DNA from: Georgenia subflava
Lineage (GTDB): Bacteria; Actinomycetota; Actinomycetes; Actinomycetales; Actinomycetaceae
Direction: 5' to 3'
NCBI RefSeq assembly: GCF_009193155.1
Contig: NZ_VUKD01000007.1
Coordinates: 62,001 to 126,000, forward strand
DNA: 64,000 bases
Both the position numbers and the translations under genes were made by a program. The notes beneath the pieces are model-generated. The model was not told the DNA's origin. It searched no databases and saw nothing but the letters and a program-made list of their open reading frames with translations. The stretch's first letter is position 1. Every line of letters starts with the position of its first letter. Below are positions 25,662 to 34,567 of the stretch, piece by piece.

Positions 25662-26311
25662 GAGACCCGCCCCAGCAGCGCCAGCCCGGCACGTGTCTCG
25701 CGCGGCCCACCGCGGTCGAACAGGTCGGCGGCACTGAACAACTTCGGCACCTCTTCCATGACGAGGTCCGTGACGTGCAGCAGGACGTTGGGGCGGTTCG
25801 GTTGATCATCGAGGCTCAGGAAGAGATCCTCGGCGAGCCCTGGAAGGTCCTCTTCGTTGATGTACCCCTCGACCTCGGTGCCGGAGGCGAGCCCGGCGCG
25901 AGGATCGGAGATGCCACTGAGCCGGATCCGTGCGTCCTCCCGCAGCAAGTTCAGATCCTGGGGATGGACCTCGAGATGGATACCGCGCGCCCGTGAAGCC
26001 AGCCACGAACTGACCAACCGGGGAACCTCCTCCACCGGATCGTTCTCGATCCGGGCCAGCCGCTCCTTCAGTCGCGCCCGCTCGGATGGACGGTGCGGGA
26101 ACGCCCCTTCCTTCGCCTGGACCAGTGCCGTCACCATCGACGGGGACATCGGCCGGGAGACCCTGGCGGGGCGCATCTCAGCGCTATCGATGAGCCAGGT
26201 CGATCCGATCTTCTCGGCTCGCAGCGAGCCGTCCGCGATGCGCTGGTGCACCCTGTTCCGGGTCACCCCCAGACGCCGCGCCGCCTCGCCCACCGGGAGG
26301 AGTTCTGCCAT
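25658..26311 (-). CDS. HTH DNA-binding protein, possible antitoxin
   Basis: A 217-residue protein. Residues 5-45 (LPVGEAARRLGVTRNRVHQR, then IADGSLRAEKIGSTWLI) are a MerR/excisionase-like DNA-binding helix-turn-helix. The remaining 170 residues are acidic and have no family I recognise (VMEEVPKLFSAADLFDRGG near the end). It is the first gene of a two-gene operon with a nucleotidyltransferase-fold protein, overlapping by GTGA. Order and overlap fit an antitoxin/toxin or defence pair. TGTGTAG repeats precede the ATG at 26311 and could be a self-regulated operator. It lies just outside the tRNA-remnant boundary. Confidence 0.65.
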   Translation of the reverse strand: MAELLPVGEAARRLGVTRNRVHQRIADGSLRAEKIGSTWLIDSAEMRPARVSRPMSPSMVTALVQAKEGAFPHRPSERARLKERLARIENDPVEEVPRLVSSWLASRARGIHLEVHPQDLNLLREDARIRLSGISDPRAGLASGTEVEGYINEEDLPGLAEDLFLSLDDQPNRPNVLLHVTDLVMEEVPKLFSAADLFDRGGPRETRAGLALLGRVS

Positions 26312-26454
26312 AACACAAGCCTACACATCTACACAGGGAAGTGTGAGCTCGGCAAGGTATCCACAAGCACCTACGCAAAGCCGAGGCGTACGGCATGACG
26401 TACGGACATGGGGTTTCACCGTCCTTCGGTCGGTGTCCTCCCAGGCAAGCGAAA

Positions 26455-26490
26455 GGCCGTTGACCTGCACTTTCGTGCTGATCAACGGCC
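26455..26490 (-). terminator. tRNA-type terminator hairpin
   Basis: Read on the minus strand, GGCCGTTGATCAGCAC pairs with GTGCAGGTCAACGGCC (14 of 16 positions) around a short loop and is followed by CTTTCGC. It lies 10 bases beyond the tRNA-Ala-like 3' end and is matched by a diverged copy at 60,867-60,900. Confidence 0.65.
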
Positions 26491-26499
26491 TCTCAGGAG

Positions 26500-26535
26500 T
26501 GGAGCTAGGGGGATTCGAACCCCCGACCTCCTCAC
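26500..26535 (-). repeat. tRNA-Ala 3'-end remnant, probable attachment site
   Basis: Minus strand reads GAGGAGGTCGGGGGTTCGAA then TCCCCCTAGCTCCA. This is an intact T-arm (GGGGG-TTCGAAT-CCCCC) plus the acceptor 3' strand TAGCTCC and the discriminator A of a tRNA-Ala. No D-arm or anticodon arm lies upstream, so it is not a working tRNA. Such 3' fragments are left at the far end of elements that integrate into tRNA genes. Confidence 0.7.
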
Positions 26536-26690
26536 GGTCGAAGGGAAGTCCCGTCACCCAGCCAAGACGGCTGATCTGGTTGTCTCACCGGGCCAGAAAC
26601 TCCCGGGATCCCGCGGATCTCTGACCCTTCTGGCAAGTTTCGCAGACTTCGCCGACAACGCGCAATCGCACGCGAACACGCGCGTTTGGC

Positions 26691-26738
26691 CCGTGGCAGA
26701 ACCGTGGCACGAACGGATTCCGTGGCACAACCGTGGCA
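26691..26738. repeat. Four CCGTGGCA repeats spaced 11-18-11 bp
   Basis: CCGTGGCA occurs at 26691, 26702, 26720 and 26731 as two pairs with the same internal spacing. Short direct repeats close to an attachment site are typical of arm-type binding sites of tyrosine integrases (inference). Confidence 0.55.
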
Positions 26739-27034
26739 CGAACTCGTCCGCCGTCGGAGGGTTGGCGAACGCAAAAGGCGTTCAGGAGTTCCAGGCTTAA
26801 GAGTCGAAACTTCCATCCAGCCACCGATACCCAGGGCGATTCAACTGGCCGACGTCTACGAACAGTACGTGCAAGAATCAGACCCACCGTTGCCACCACC
26901 GGGGTGGGGTAGGATGTTGACCCCTGGATGCGGCGTTGCTCCCACAGCCGCCCCTGCTCGGTCCTGGCCGGGGCTCAAGCACGCCGCAGCTAGGGTGGCG
27001 ACATGCCAGTTTCTCTCGCCCTCTCCTTGCCCCG

Positions 27035-27766
27035 ATGACGGCACCACTACTGATCGCCGTCTTCCTCGGCGGACTCGCACAACGAGCCACGGGTATGGGA
27101 TTGGTGCTCGTCTCTGCGCCGTTCATCGTCGTCGCACTCGGCCCCGCGCAAGGCGTGGTCGTCGGCAACCTGCTTGGTATCGTCGCGAGCGTTCTGGTGT
27201 ACGCCCGTGTCCGGAACTCGGTGGAGTGGCGGATGCTCTGGGGAATGTTGCCCGCCGCCGTCGTAGGCGTTGTGGCGGGCACACTCCTCGCGGAGAAGCT
27301 GCCGACAGCGTGGGCCCAGGTACTCGTCGGCGTGCTCGTACTCGTGGCGATGCTCCTCTCATTCCTGATCGCGCGGATTCGGCACATTCACCGCGGCCCG
27401 AAGGTCACGGCGGTGGCGGGCGCGGCATCTGGGGCGATGGCTGCGCTCGCCGGGATCGGGGGCCCAGCCATGGCGGTGCTGCGTACCCTGACGCGGTGGG
27501 ACCACGTGGGCTTTACAGCCACCCTGCAGCCGTTCTTCATTGGCATCTCCACTGTGACGGTGTTCGCTCGGGTGACAGCCGATCCGGAGGCATGGCCGGA
27601 CCTAGGACTGGGATGGCTCGCGATCGGATTGGCGATGTTGCTGGGCGTTGCGCTCGGCGACGTCATGGCTCGACGCCTGCGTGCCCGAATGGTCGGCGCC
27701 GGGATCACGGTCGTAGCGTCGTTGGGGGCCGTGTGGACGTTGATCGACGGCATTGCCGCTCTCTGA
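27035..27766 (+). CDS. TauE/SafE-family membrane permease
   Basis: A 243-residue protein with about eight membrane helices. The two-fold pattern of the sulfite-exporter (TauE/SafE) family is clear: FLGGLAQRATGMGLVLVSAP at the N-terminus and GAMAALAGIGGPAMAVL at the start of the second half. Members move sulfite, sulfoacetate or other organosulfur anions; the substrate here is unknown. The gene lies just inside the island boundary and has no partner. The ATG at 27035 gives the usual family length. Confidence 0.85.
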   Translation: MTAPLLIAVFLGGLAQRATGMGLVLVSAPFIVVALGPAQGVVVGNLLGIVASVLVYARVRNSVEWRMLWGMLPAAVVGVVAGTLLAEKLPTAWAQVLVGVLVLVAMLLSFLIARIRHIHRGPKVTAVAGAASGAMAALAGIGGPAMAVLRTLTRWDHVGFTATLQPFFIGISTVTVFARVTADPEAWPDLGLGWLAIGLAMLLGVALGDVMARRLRARMVGAGITVVASLGAVWTLIDGIAAL

Positions 27767-28493
27767 TCGCGAAGCGCGAGCGGTTGGCGGTCACACCTCG
27801 GCCTGGTCAGAGCTTAGCCAAGGGAACGCCCCTCACCACCTGTGGTTCAGGGCTGCCGGCGAGGGCTTCATCAGCACCGTCGCCTTGCGCTCCTGCGCCG
27901 GTATCCCCTGGCTGCTCGGGAGCACGCCCGCCAGGTCACGGCGCCCAGGACGGACGAGGACAACACCGCATGGCGTGTTTGGAGTGCTAGAGCCGCTGCC
28001 GGAGGTGCCGAGGACGACACGTTCAAGCACAGATGTCATGCTCTACTGACTGATCCGTGCGTGATTTCGACTTTCCGCGCGTCCGGGAAGTGGTGGACAG
28101 TAGCCGCTGAGGGCGAGCATGGCGAGCGCGATCAGGGCGCTGGCATCGCCGGCCGGGATCAGGCCGCGCGGGCGGGAGGGACCGCCGCACCGAGCAGGCG
28201 TCTAACGCGAGGGTGGAGATCGTGTAGACGCCACGGGCGACCAGGGCGTCGATCTTCATGACGCGCATCCATTCCGGTGCGCGAGCGGCCCCATGTCTCA
28301 ACGACGTCGTGCGGGGCGATGGAGCCGGTATGCGTACCGGCCGACGCAGTCCTGACCTCCATCGCCCACCTCATCGACCAGATCGAGTAGGGTCGCTGCT
28401 CCCTTTCCCTGTGTCTATGTGGGGCCCGGCGGCAGCGGCCTCCCTGTGCCGTTCTTCAACGGTTCTCCGCCCGGATCTGTCAGGTGACGGCTC
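27767..28493. other. Gap of 727 bp without a supported gene
   Basis: Open frames exist on both strands but none has recognisable motifs, a good ribosome-binding site or a plausible amino-acid composition. A plus-strand frame ending at 28390 (ADAVLTSIAHLIDQIE) reads like a protein C-terminus, and the region may hold decayed gene fragments. I cannot assign them. Confidence 0.45.
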
Positions 28494-29375
28494 TCAGCCT
28501 GGCAACACACGGGCTATGGCTACCGCGATGCCCCGGTGGAGCACCCCTCGGCTGACCGATCCGAGCAGGAGGTTAGCCAAGCCGCTGTGCCCGCGGCTTC
28601 CCACGACGACGAGGCTCTCCGCCCCGGCCACGGCGAGGATGGCATCGACCGGGTGCCCGGCCAGGTGCCGTACGTCTGCCGGAACACCGTGCGCGGCGGC
28701 GAGCTGGTCGACGATCCGGCCAAGGTCCTCCTTGTGCTCGTCGGCGATGCGTGCGAGCAGCGTGGTCGCGTCCGGGGAGTACAAGAAGGCCGCGTGGGGC
28801 GGTGTCCCGGCGGCGACGACGACCACGGCGACATCCCGGCGAGCACCTTCCTGGAACGCGTACGCGAGCGCCTCGACCGGCGGGTCCGCCGGATCCGCCC
28901 CGACGACAACCGGTCCGGGCATGCTGGCCGGTGCCTCTTCGCGGACGACGACCACCGGACCGTGTGCGTGAGCCGCGACCTTTTGGGAGACCGACCCGAG
29001 CAGTGTGCTGGTGAACGGGCCGCGGCCACGCGCCCCGACCACAACCAGAGCGGCTCGTCGCGAGGCCTCGACGAGGACCACCGCCGCACCGTCAGGCACA
29101 GCTGCGCCGGTTACCGGCACACCCGGGTGCTCCTCGCGCACCCGGGCAACCTCCTCCTGGACCATGCGTTCACCCAAGGCTGTCAGCTCCGCCACGGAAA
29201 CCGGGCGCGTGCCCCCGACGCCCAGCACGGTCCACTCAGGCGAGTAGATGATCACCAACCCGGTTCCACGGCGGTCGGCCTCCTCGACGGCCCAGTCCAC
29301 GGCACGCCGGGCCGGTGCCGACCAGTCGGTCCCCACGATGACCGCGCCCACCGGCACATCCAGTTCCAACGCCAT
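28494..29375 (-). CDS. Universal stress protein, two tandem UspA domains
   Basis: A 293-residue cytoplasmic protein made of two Usp folds. Domain 1 (residues about 10-140) starts VGAVIVGTDWSAPARRAVDW and ends VVVGARGRGPFTSTLLGSVS. Domain 2 (about 150-290) ends VVVGSRGHSGLANLLLGSVS. The G-2x-G-9x-G(S/T) ATP-binding motif is present in both, so ATP binding is likely. Such tandem Usps act in dormancy, hypoxia and stress survival in actinobacteria. ATG 29375 gives a normal length. MgtE lies next upstream on the same strand with a 226-bp gap. Confidence 0.92.
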   Translation of the reverse strand: MALELDVPVGAVIVGTDWSAPARRAVDWAVEEADRRGTGLVIIYSPEWTVLGVGGTRPVSVAELTALGERMVQEEVARVREEHPGVPVTGAAVPDGAAVVLVEASRRAALVVVGARGRGPFTSTLLGSVSQKVAAHAHGPVVVVREEAPASMPGPVVVGADPADPPVEALAYAFQEGARRDVAVVVVAAGTPPHAAFLYSPDATTLLARIADEHKEDLGRIVDQLAAAHGVPADVRHLAGHPVDAILAVAGAESLVVVGSRGHSGLANLLLGSVSRGVLHRGIAVAIARVLPG

Positions 29376-29601
29376 GACGCACCATCCTCGTCCGCTCGCA
29401 AGCCTGGTACCACGACACCTGCCGGGACGCACCAACCCGTACGAGTGGTCCAGCGCGACGCCGCGTACCTGCTGCACATCCAAGCTCCGCCCCCGGCGCG
29501 TGGCAAGCCGCTGGACACTGCCGGCCCGGCCCCAGAGCCCCTCGATCCCAGCCGCTGCGGCCACCGCAGAGGGGCCGGTCCGACCCTCGAGTGAGCGGTA
29601 C

Positions 29602-30963
29602 CTAGAGGCTCAGTACCGCCTTGGCGATGAGGAAGTAGATGATGAGCCCGGTGGCGTCGACGAACGTCGTGATGAACGGGTTGGAGAACACCGCGGGGTC
29701 GGCGCACACAGTCTTCGCTGCCAAGGGCATCAGTCCGCCGACCGTGGCGGCAAGTGTGCAGATCGCCAGCAGTGTCAGGCCGATCACGGCGCCGACGGAC
29801 GGGTCGTAGAAGAGCGCTGCCAGAGCGAAGCCGGCGGTGCCCAGCACAAGGCCCAGGCTCATTCCTGTCCAGGCCTCGCGGACAGGGACTCTTCGAAAGT
29901 CACGGGGCGTGACATCATCAAGTGCCAAGGCCCTCGTGATGGTCGTGGCCGCTTGGTTTCCGGTGTTCCCGCCTGTGCCGATGAGCAGCGGGATGAACAC
30001 GGAGAGGACCACCATCTGCGAGATGGTCGCCTCGAAGACTTCGAGGACCTGGACGGTCAGCGTCGCGCCGATGGCGAGGACCAGCAACCAGACGAGGCGT
30101 GAACGCACGATCGCGTGTACTGGCGTCGAGAGATACGGCCGGCGTAGCGGCTCCGACCCGGCGATGCGTGCCTGGTCCTCACTCTCGGCGTCCTCGAGGA
30201 TCCGCAGGGCGTCGTCTACCGTGAGGATGCCGACCAGGAGTTCCTCCTCGTCCACGACGAGCAGCGCCAGCAGTTTCAGGTCGGCGCAGCGCCGCGCCGC
30301 GGCCTCGGCATCCGAGCTGGCCAGGACGGAGTAGGGCGGTCGCATCAGTTGGTCGACTCGTGCATGGTCGGGCTCGGCGCGCATCAGGTCGCGCAGGCTC
30401 ATGACACCCACCAGGCGACGGTCGTCATCGATCACCGGCACGGTGTACACCGTCTCGGCGTCCTCGATCCTGGAACGAACCCGGTCGAGCGCCACTGCCA
30501 CGGACATCTCCGCGTGGACGGCGACATACCTGGGGCTCATCCGTCGTCCGATCGACCCCGCTGGATAACCGAGCACTGCCGCGGTGCTCCCGCGCTCCCC
30601 CTGCGACAGGCCTTGCAGGAGGCGGGTGGCGACGGTAGCCGGCAGCTCGTCTAGCAGGCTGACACGGTCGTCCGGCCCGAGCCGGGCGAATATCTGGGCC
30701 ACGTCCTCGTCACCCAACCCGCGCACCAGACCGCTCTGAAGGGCCGGACCCAGCCCCTCGAAGACCTCCACCGCAAGGTCTTTCGGCAGCAATCGGTACA
30801 CGACAGCTCGGTCTCGTTCGGAGAGGCGCTCCAGAACCGCGATCACCTGCGGAGCCCTCAGCGGAGCGAGCATCTCGGTCAGCTCAATCAACGCTTGCGC
30901 ACGAAGGGCCCGTTTGCTGAGTCTGGTCGTGGCTTCCAGGTCCGAATCGCCGACGCTCACCAT
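29602..30963 (-). CDS. mgtE: Magnesium transporter MgtE
   Basis: A homodimeric Mg2+ channel of the plasma membrane, about 453 residues. An N-terminal superhelical domain (residues about 30-130) has repeats such as ERLSERDRAVVYRLLPKDLA. Two CBS domains (about 135-260) include VYTVPVIDDDRRLVGVMSLR and LLALLVVDEEELLVGILTVD. Five membrane helices follow from about residue 285, with the conserved pore stretch PLLIGTGGNTGNQAATTITR. The ATG at 30963 is preferred because GAGGAG lies 8 bases upstream; GTG 30972 is the alternative. No M-box riboswitch was recognised ahead of it. Confidence 0.94.
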   Translation of the reverse strand: MVSVGDSDLEATTRLSKRALRAQALIELTEMLAPLRAPQVIAVLERLSERDRAVVYRLLPKDLAVEVFEGLGPALQSGLVRGLGDEDVAQIFARLGPDDRVSLLDELPATVATRLLQGLSQGERGSTAAVLGYPAGSIGRRMSPRYVAVHAEMSVAVALDRVRSRIEDAETVYTVPVIDDDRRLVGVMSLRDLMRAEPDHARVDQLMRPPYSVLASSDAEAAARRCADLKLLALLVVDEEELLVGILTVDDALRILEDAESEDQARIAGSEPLRRPYLSTPVHAIVRSRLVWLLVLAIGATLTVQVLEVFEATISQMVVLSVFIPLLIGTGGNTGNQAATTITRALALDDVTPRDFRRVPVREAWTGMSLGLVLGTAGFALAALFYDPSVGAVIGLTLLAICTLAATVGGLMPLAAKTVCADPAVFSNPFITTFVDATGLIIYFLIAKAVLSL

Positions 30964-31080
30964 GCCCACCACTCCTCATGCTTGTGCGACAACCCACCCA
31001 ACACCATGGGTCTGACCACGAGGTCCGGATGACTTGCGCCCCTGTGGCGTGCGGGGCGGCAAGACGCCGCCACGACCTTC

Positions 31081-31749
31081 TCAGGACGCGAAGAGTCGCC
31101 CCTCCCATCGGGCGTGGTGCTCGGCCCCGACGTCGATCAGCGGAGCGCCGGAGGCAGGCAACTGGTCCGGTGCCGTGGTGGCGTAGTCGGCGGCGGTGCT
31201 CGCGAGCTGCTCCAGCGATGGCATCAACCGGACGAGCGCAGCATGGATGCGGAACGGGTCCAGGGGCAACACCTTCGCCGCGGCATTGGCCGGCCCGGTC
31301 ACCGAGTCGTACAGCGCGGCGAGGGCGGCGTCGCCGGCGGCGAGGCCCAGGGCGGCGGCTGCGCCGCCGAGCGCGATCGGATGGTGCGGCGCTGGCGGCA
31401 GAACGGTCAGCTTCGGGTGTGGCGCGATCGTGTTCACGGCGCGTAACAACTGGCGGCCTAGAGCTCGTGAGACCGCACGGAGGGCGGGTGAGGGGGTCCG
31501 GGCGTCGAGCTCGTCCTCCAGCAGCTGGAGCCGGTTGTCGTCTTCGCTCGCCGTTGCGGCGCAGGCGGCTGCCGCAAACGATGCGACGACGACACCGGTG
31601 GTATGGACGCGGCCGCGCAGAAAGGACTCCAGTCCGGCGACGTCACGCACCCGCCCGGACTGTACGCTCGCCTCCAGCCCCGCGGAGTGTGCGTACGCAC
31701 CGGTGGGGAACCGGCCGTCGGTGAGCAGCAGCAGCGCCGCAGTTGTCAT
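31081..31749 (-). CDS. ureF: Urease accessory protein UreF
   Basis: A helical chaperone that binds the UreD-urease complex and recruits UreG for nickel insertion. The 222-residue product shows LLTDGRFPTGAYAHSAGLEA at the N-terminus (the family's FPxGxFxHSxGLE motif) and LRAVSRALGRQLLRAV, PHHPIALGG and DPFRIHAALVRLMPSLEQLA later. It is transcribed away from ureG, an unusual split since ureF normally lies within the ure operon. ATG 31749 gives the normal length. A perfect 16-bp palindrome lies in the divergent gap. Confidence 0.9.
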   Translation of the reverse strand: MTTAALLLLTDGRFPTGAYAHSAGLEASVQSGRVRDVAGLESFLRGRVHTTGVVVASFAAAACAATASEDDNRLQLLEDELDARTPSPALRAVSRALGRQLLRAVNTIAPHPKLTVLPPAPHHPIALGGAAAALGLAAGDAALAALYDSVTGPANAAAKVLPLDPFRIHAALVRLMPSLEQLASTAADYATTAPDQLPASGAPLIDVGAEHHARWEGRLFAS

Positions 31750-31868
31750 CGCCACGGCCTCAGCCGTCCCGTTGCCGATCTGGCCAAGTGCTGGCGCCCG
31801 CCATCTCGCTCCAGCCGTGGCGTGCGGCCATCCCGCATCTCCCGGCCGTGCGACAAGTCGGGGCTTAT

Positions 31869-31884
31869 CGACATGATCATGTCG
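31869..31884. promoter_or_regulatory. Perfect 16-bp palindrome between ureF and ureG
   Basis: CGACATGATCATGTCG is its own reverse complement and lies in the 301-bp gap between the divergent ureF and ureG genes, which otherwise shows no gene. It does not match the NikR or Nur operators as I know them. It is a candidate operator for an unknown regulator. Confidence 0.4.
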
Positions 31885-32050
31885 TCCCTGTCGTCGCCTG
31901 ACTGATGTCCGTCCGTGGTGGCACGCTAACCGGTATCCGTGCTGGGCGCCCTTCACCGACCGCCGCAGTACCTACGACCGAACGATTGACGCGATCGGTT
32001 CAGAGGCCAAGACTGACACTCCTGCCAGGCTCACCCGGAAGGGACTCGTC

Positions 32051-32824
32051 ATGATCTCAGATGTGCCCGAACCGTTGTCTGGACCGGCACCGCGTGCCGG
32101 TATCCGTGCCCTGCGTCTGGGGGTGGCTGGTCCGGTGGGTACGGGCAAGAGTTCTGTTATTGCCACCTTGTGCCGGCAGCTGGCAGACCGGCTCAACATC
32201 GGGGTGATCACGAATGACATCTACACCGACGAAGATGCCCGCTTCCTTCGCTCGGCCGGGGTCCTGCCCGCCGAACGGATCCGGGCCGTTGAGACGGGCG
32301 CCTGCCCGCACACCGCCATCCGTGACGATGTCACCATGAACCTCATCGCCGTCGAAGATCTGGAGGCGGACTTTGCCCCGCTGGACCTGGTCCTGGTGGA
32401 GAGCGGCGGGGACAACCTCACCGCCACCTTCTCCCCCGCCCTGGTGGACGCCCAGATCTTCGTGCTCGACGTCGCTGGCGGCGGAGACGTGGCCCGCAAG
32501 GGTGGGCCGGGGATCGCAAGAGCCGACCTGCTGATCGTCAACAAGATTGACCTCGGCCCGCACGTCGATGTCGACGTCGAACGGATGGTCGCTGACGCCA
32601 CCGCCGCCCGGGATGGTGCGCCGGTGCTCGCCTTGTCCCGCAAGCGCCCCGACACCGTGGAGCGGCTGTGCGCCTGGGTGCTGTGGCTGCATCAGCAGCA
32701 CCTGCACGGACAGCACGTCCCCACCGACCCGGGCCCGATGGCCCCGCACTTCCACGCCATGCCCGGCGGCGGCTACGTCCACGCCCACGATCAGGACAGC
32801 GAGCACGAGCACACCCCTCGATAG
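32051..32824 (+). CDS. ureG: Urease accessory GTPase UreG
   Basis: SIMIBI-class GTPase that delivers nickel to apo-urease. The P-loop is [12 protein letters not shown] (about residue 26), the base motif is NKID, and the metal-binding CPH is in [13 protein letters not shown]. The C-terminal 45 residues are His-rich ([12 protein letters not shown], then [17 protein letters not shown]), which could store or pass on nickel. This matters because no ureE, the usual nickel metallochaperone, is present. ATG 32051 follows GAAGGGA. The next gene downstream is the broken nickel permease. Confidence 0.95.
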   Translation: MISDVPEPLSGPAPRAGIRALRLGVAGPVGTGKSSVIATLCRQLADRLNIGVITNDIYTDEDARFLRSAGVLPAERIRAVETGACPHTAIRDDVTMNLIAVEDLEADFAPLDLVLVESGGDNLTATFSPALVDAQIFVLDVAGGGDVARKGGPGIARADLLIVNKIDLGPHVDVDVERMVADATAARDGAPVLALSRKRPDTVERLCAWVLWLHQQHLHGQHVPTDPGPMAPHFHAMPGGGYVHAHDQDSEHEHTPR

Positions 32825-33299
32825 CAGACCCGTTCGCAACGCCTGGGCCCGGATGCGGTGCCGGCAGAACGGGACGCTGCGCCGTCGAGAGTCGACGGAC
32901 GGGATCGTGGCAGGCGGCGAGAACTATCGCGGTTCACGCGACGTCGACCCTTTGCTCGCGCAGGTTGACGCCACCGTCGCGCCGCCAGAGAGGGTCCGGC
33001 ATGATCGATGCCCTCGCATGCAACGCCACGACAAGGGGACGCCGATGTTGAGCCGATCAGTGGGGTGGGACGCCGCCACCCGTCGTTCCATGGCGGGGAT
33101 GCTGGCACAGCCGTGGCGGGCCCGATGGTGCTGGGGTGGGGAATGGTCTTCGCCGTCGTCCTGCCAGGGCACTACGACGTGGGCGACGGCGCCCTGCTCG
33201 GGCTCGGCATGGCGTTCACCGCGTTCATCCTGGGGCCCTGACCCTGGTTCGTGGACACGCTGATTCCCGCATCGCGGGAGAGAGCGAGAATCTAGAACT

Positions 33300-33665
33300 A
33301 TGGCCCGTAAGAACTACTCCGATGAGTTCCGTCGGCAGGCCGTCGATTTGTACGAGTCCACTCCGGGCGCGACGGTGCGGGGCATCGCCGATGACCTGGG
33401 CGTCGAGCGGGGCACGTTGCGCCACTGGCTCGGCCTGTACGGGACCGGCAAGAAGACCGCCGCCGACGGCACGCCCACCGCCAGCCCGCTCAAGCCTGCC
33501 CAGCCGGAGCCATCGCCGGCTGTGAAGGAGGAGACCGACGAGCAGCAGATCGCCCGGCTTCAGGCCCGGGTCAACGAGCTGGAGGCAGAGAGGACCAAGC
33601 TCACGACCGAGCGAGAGATCCTCAGGTCGGCGGCGAAGTATTTCGCCGGGGAGACGAACTGGTGA
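33300..33665 (+). CDS. IS3-family transposase OrfA
   Basis: A 121-residue DNA-binding subunit. The N-terminus (ARKNYSDEFRRQAVDLYEST) is an IS3/IS911-type helix-turn-helix, and a leucine-rich coiled coil follows at about residues 80-115 (IARLQARVNELEAERTKL). It binds the element's inverted repeats. The stop overlaps the OrfB start by GTGA, so OrfB may be made by coupled translation as well as by frameshifting. Confidence 0.94.
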   Translation: MARKNYSDEFRRQAVDLYESTPGATVRGIADDLGVERGTLRHWLGLYGTGKKTAADGTPTASPLKPAQPEPSPAVKEETDEQQIARLQARVNELEAERTKLTTEREILRSAAKYFAGETNW

Positions 33666-34567
33666 GCCGCTTCCAGTTCGTCGCCGACCACTCCGGCACC
33701 TTCGAGGTGAAGCGGTTGTGTGAGCTCGTCGAGATCGAGCGCTCGTCCTACTACGCCTGGAAGGCCGGGGCACCGGCGCGGGCGGCCCGGGCCGCGGCTG
33801 ATGCCGAGCTGGCCGAGAAGATCCGGACCATCCACAACCAGGACAACACCGTCGGGGCTCCGCGGATCACCGCAGAGCTCAACGATGCGGTCGCGGCCGG
33901 GGAGCGGGTCAACCACAAGCGGGTCGCGCGGGTGATGCGCGAGCACGGTATCCGCGGCTACCGCAAGCGCCGGCGGGTCCGGACCACGATCCCGGAGCCG
34001 TCGGGGCAGAAGGTGCCCGACCTGCTCAAGCGAGACTTCACCGCACAGGCGCCGAACCAGCGCTACGTCGGTGACATCACCTACCTCCCGCTCGCCGACG
34101 GGCAGAACCTGTACCTGGCCACGGTGATCGACTGCTACAGCCGTCGATTGGTGGGCTGGTCGCTGGCCGATCACATGCGCACCAGCCTCGTCGAGGACGC
34201 GCTCACCTCCGCAGCCGCGACCCGCGGCGGCGGAAGAGCGCTGGCCGGCGCCATCTTCCACTCCGACCACGGGTCGGTCTATACCTCCAAGGACTACGCC
34301 CGCCTGTGTGCCAGGCTCGGGGTGACCCAGTCGATGGGAGCCGTGGGCACGAGCGCTGACAACAGCCTGGCCGAGTCGTTCAACGCGACCCTCAAGCGTG
34401 AGGTCCTCCAGGACGAGAACGTCTGGCCCGACGAGGCCACCTGCCGCCGCCAGGTGTTCCGGTGGATCGTGCGTTACAACACCCGCCGACGGCACTCCTG
34501 GTGCCGCTACCAGTCACCGTCCACCTACGAAACTCACCACACTGCTACCCTCGCGCCAGCAGCGTAA
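33662..34567 (+). CDS. IS3-family transposase OrfB (DDE integrase)
   Basis: A 301-residue catalytic subunit with an rve/DDE fold. An N-terminal HTH_21 region (NQDNTVGAPRITAELND, then HKRVARVMREHGIRGYRKR) precedes the catalytic residues: Asp in RYVGDITYLPL, Asp in FHSDHGSVYTS and Glu in SLAESFNATLKREVL, with the usual 35-residue D-E spacing. It cuts and joins the IS ends. GTG start at 33662 overlaps OrfA. The frame is intact, so the element may still be active. Confidence 0.95.
   Translation: MSRFQFVADHSGTFEVKRLCELVEIERSSYYAWKAGAPARAARAAADAELAEKIRTIHNQDNTVGAPRITAELNDAVAAGERVNHKRVARVMREHGIRGYRKRRRVRTTIPEPSGQKVPDLLKRDFTAQAPNQRYVGDITYLPLADGQNLYLATVIDCYSRRLVGWSLADHMRTSLVEDALTSAAATRGGGRALAGAIFHSDHGSVYTSKDYARLCARLGVTQSMGAVGTSADNSLAESFNATLKREVLQDENVWPDEATCRRQVFRWIVRYNTRRRHSWCRYQSPSTYETHHTATLAPAA

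Larger units (their letters stand above)
26312..27034. other. Gene-free island edge with tRNA remnant and short repeats
   Basis: No gene is supported across 723 bp. The region holds a terminator hairpin (26,455-26,490), a tRNA 3'-end remnant (26,500-26,535) and four CCGTGGCA repeats (26,691-26,738), followed by the promoter region of a TauE-type permease. Confidence 0.65.

Noticed and set aside
26500-26535. A functional tRNA-Ala gene
   Set aside because: Only the T-arm and 3' acceptor strand are present; no D-arm, anticodon arm or 5' acceptor strand can be found upstream on the minus strand.
26585-26899. Minus-strand frame of 104 codons near the tRNA remnant as an integrase fragment
   Set aside because: It lacks the Arg-His-Arg-Tyr residues of tyrosine integrases, and its sequence arises from the CCGTGGCA repeats.
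28023-28390. Small genes in the gap after the TauE-type permease
   Set aside because: Frames on both strands are short, lack good starts and match nothing recognisable. One may be a gene remnant, but this cannot be shown.
33100-33125. Programmed frameshift in the nickel permease
   Set aside because: There is no slippery heptamer or following pseudoknot-like structure, and the gene is in any case cut by an IS element.
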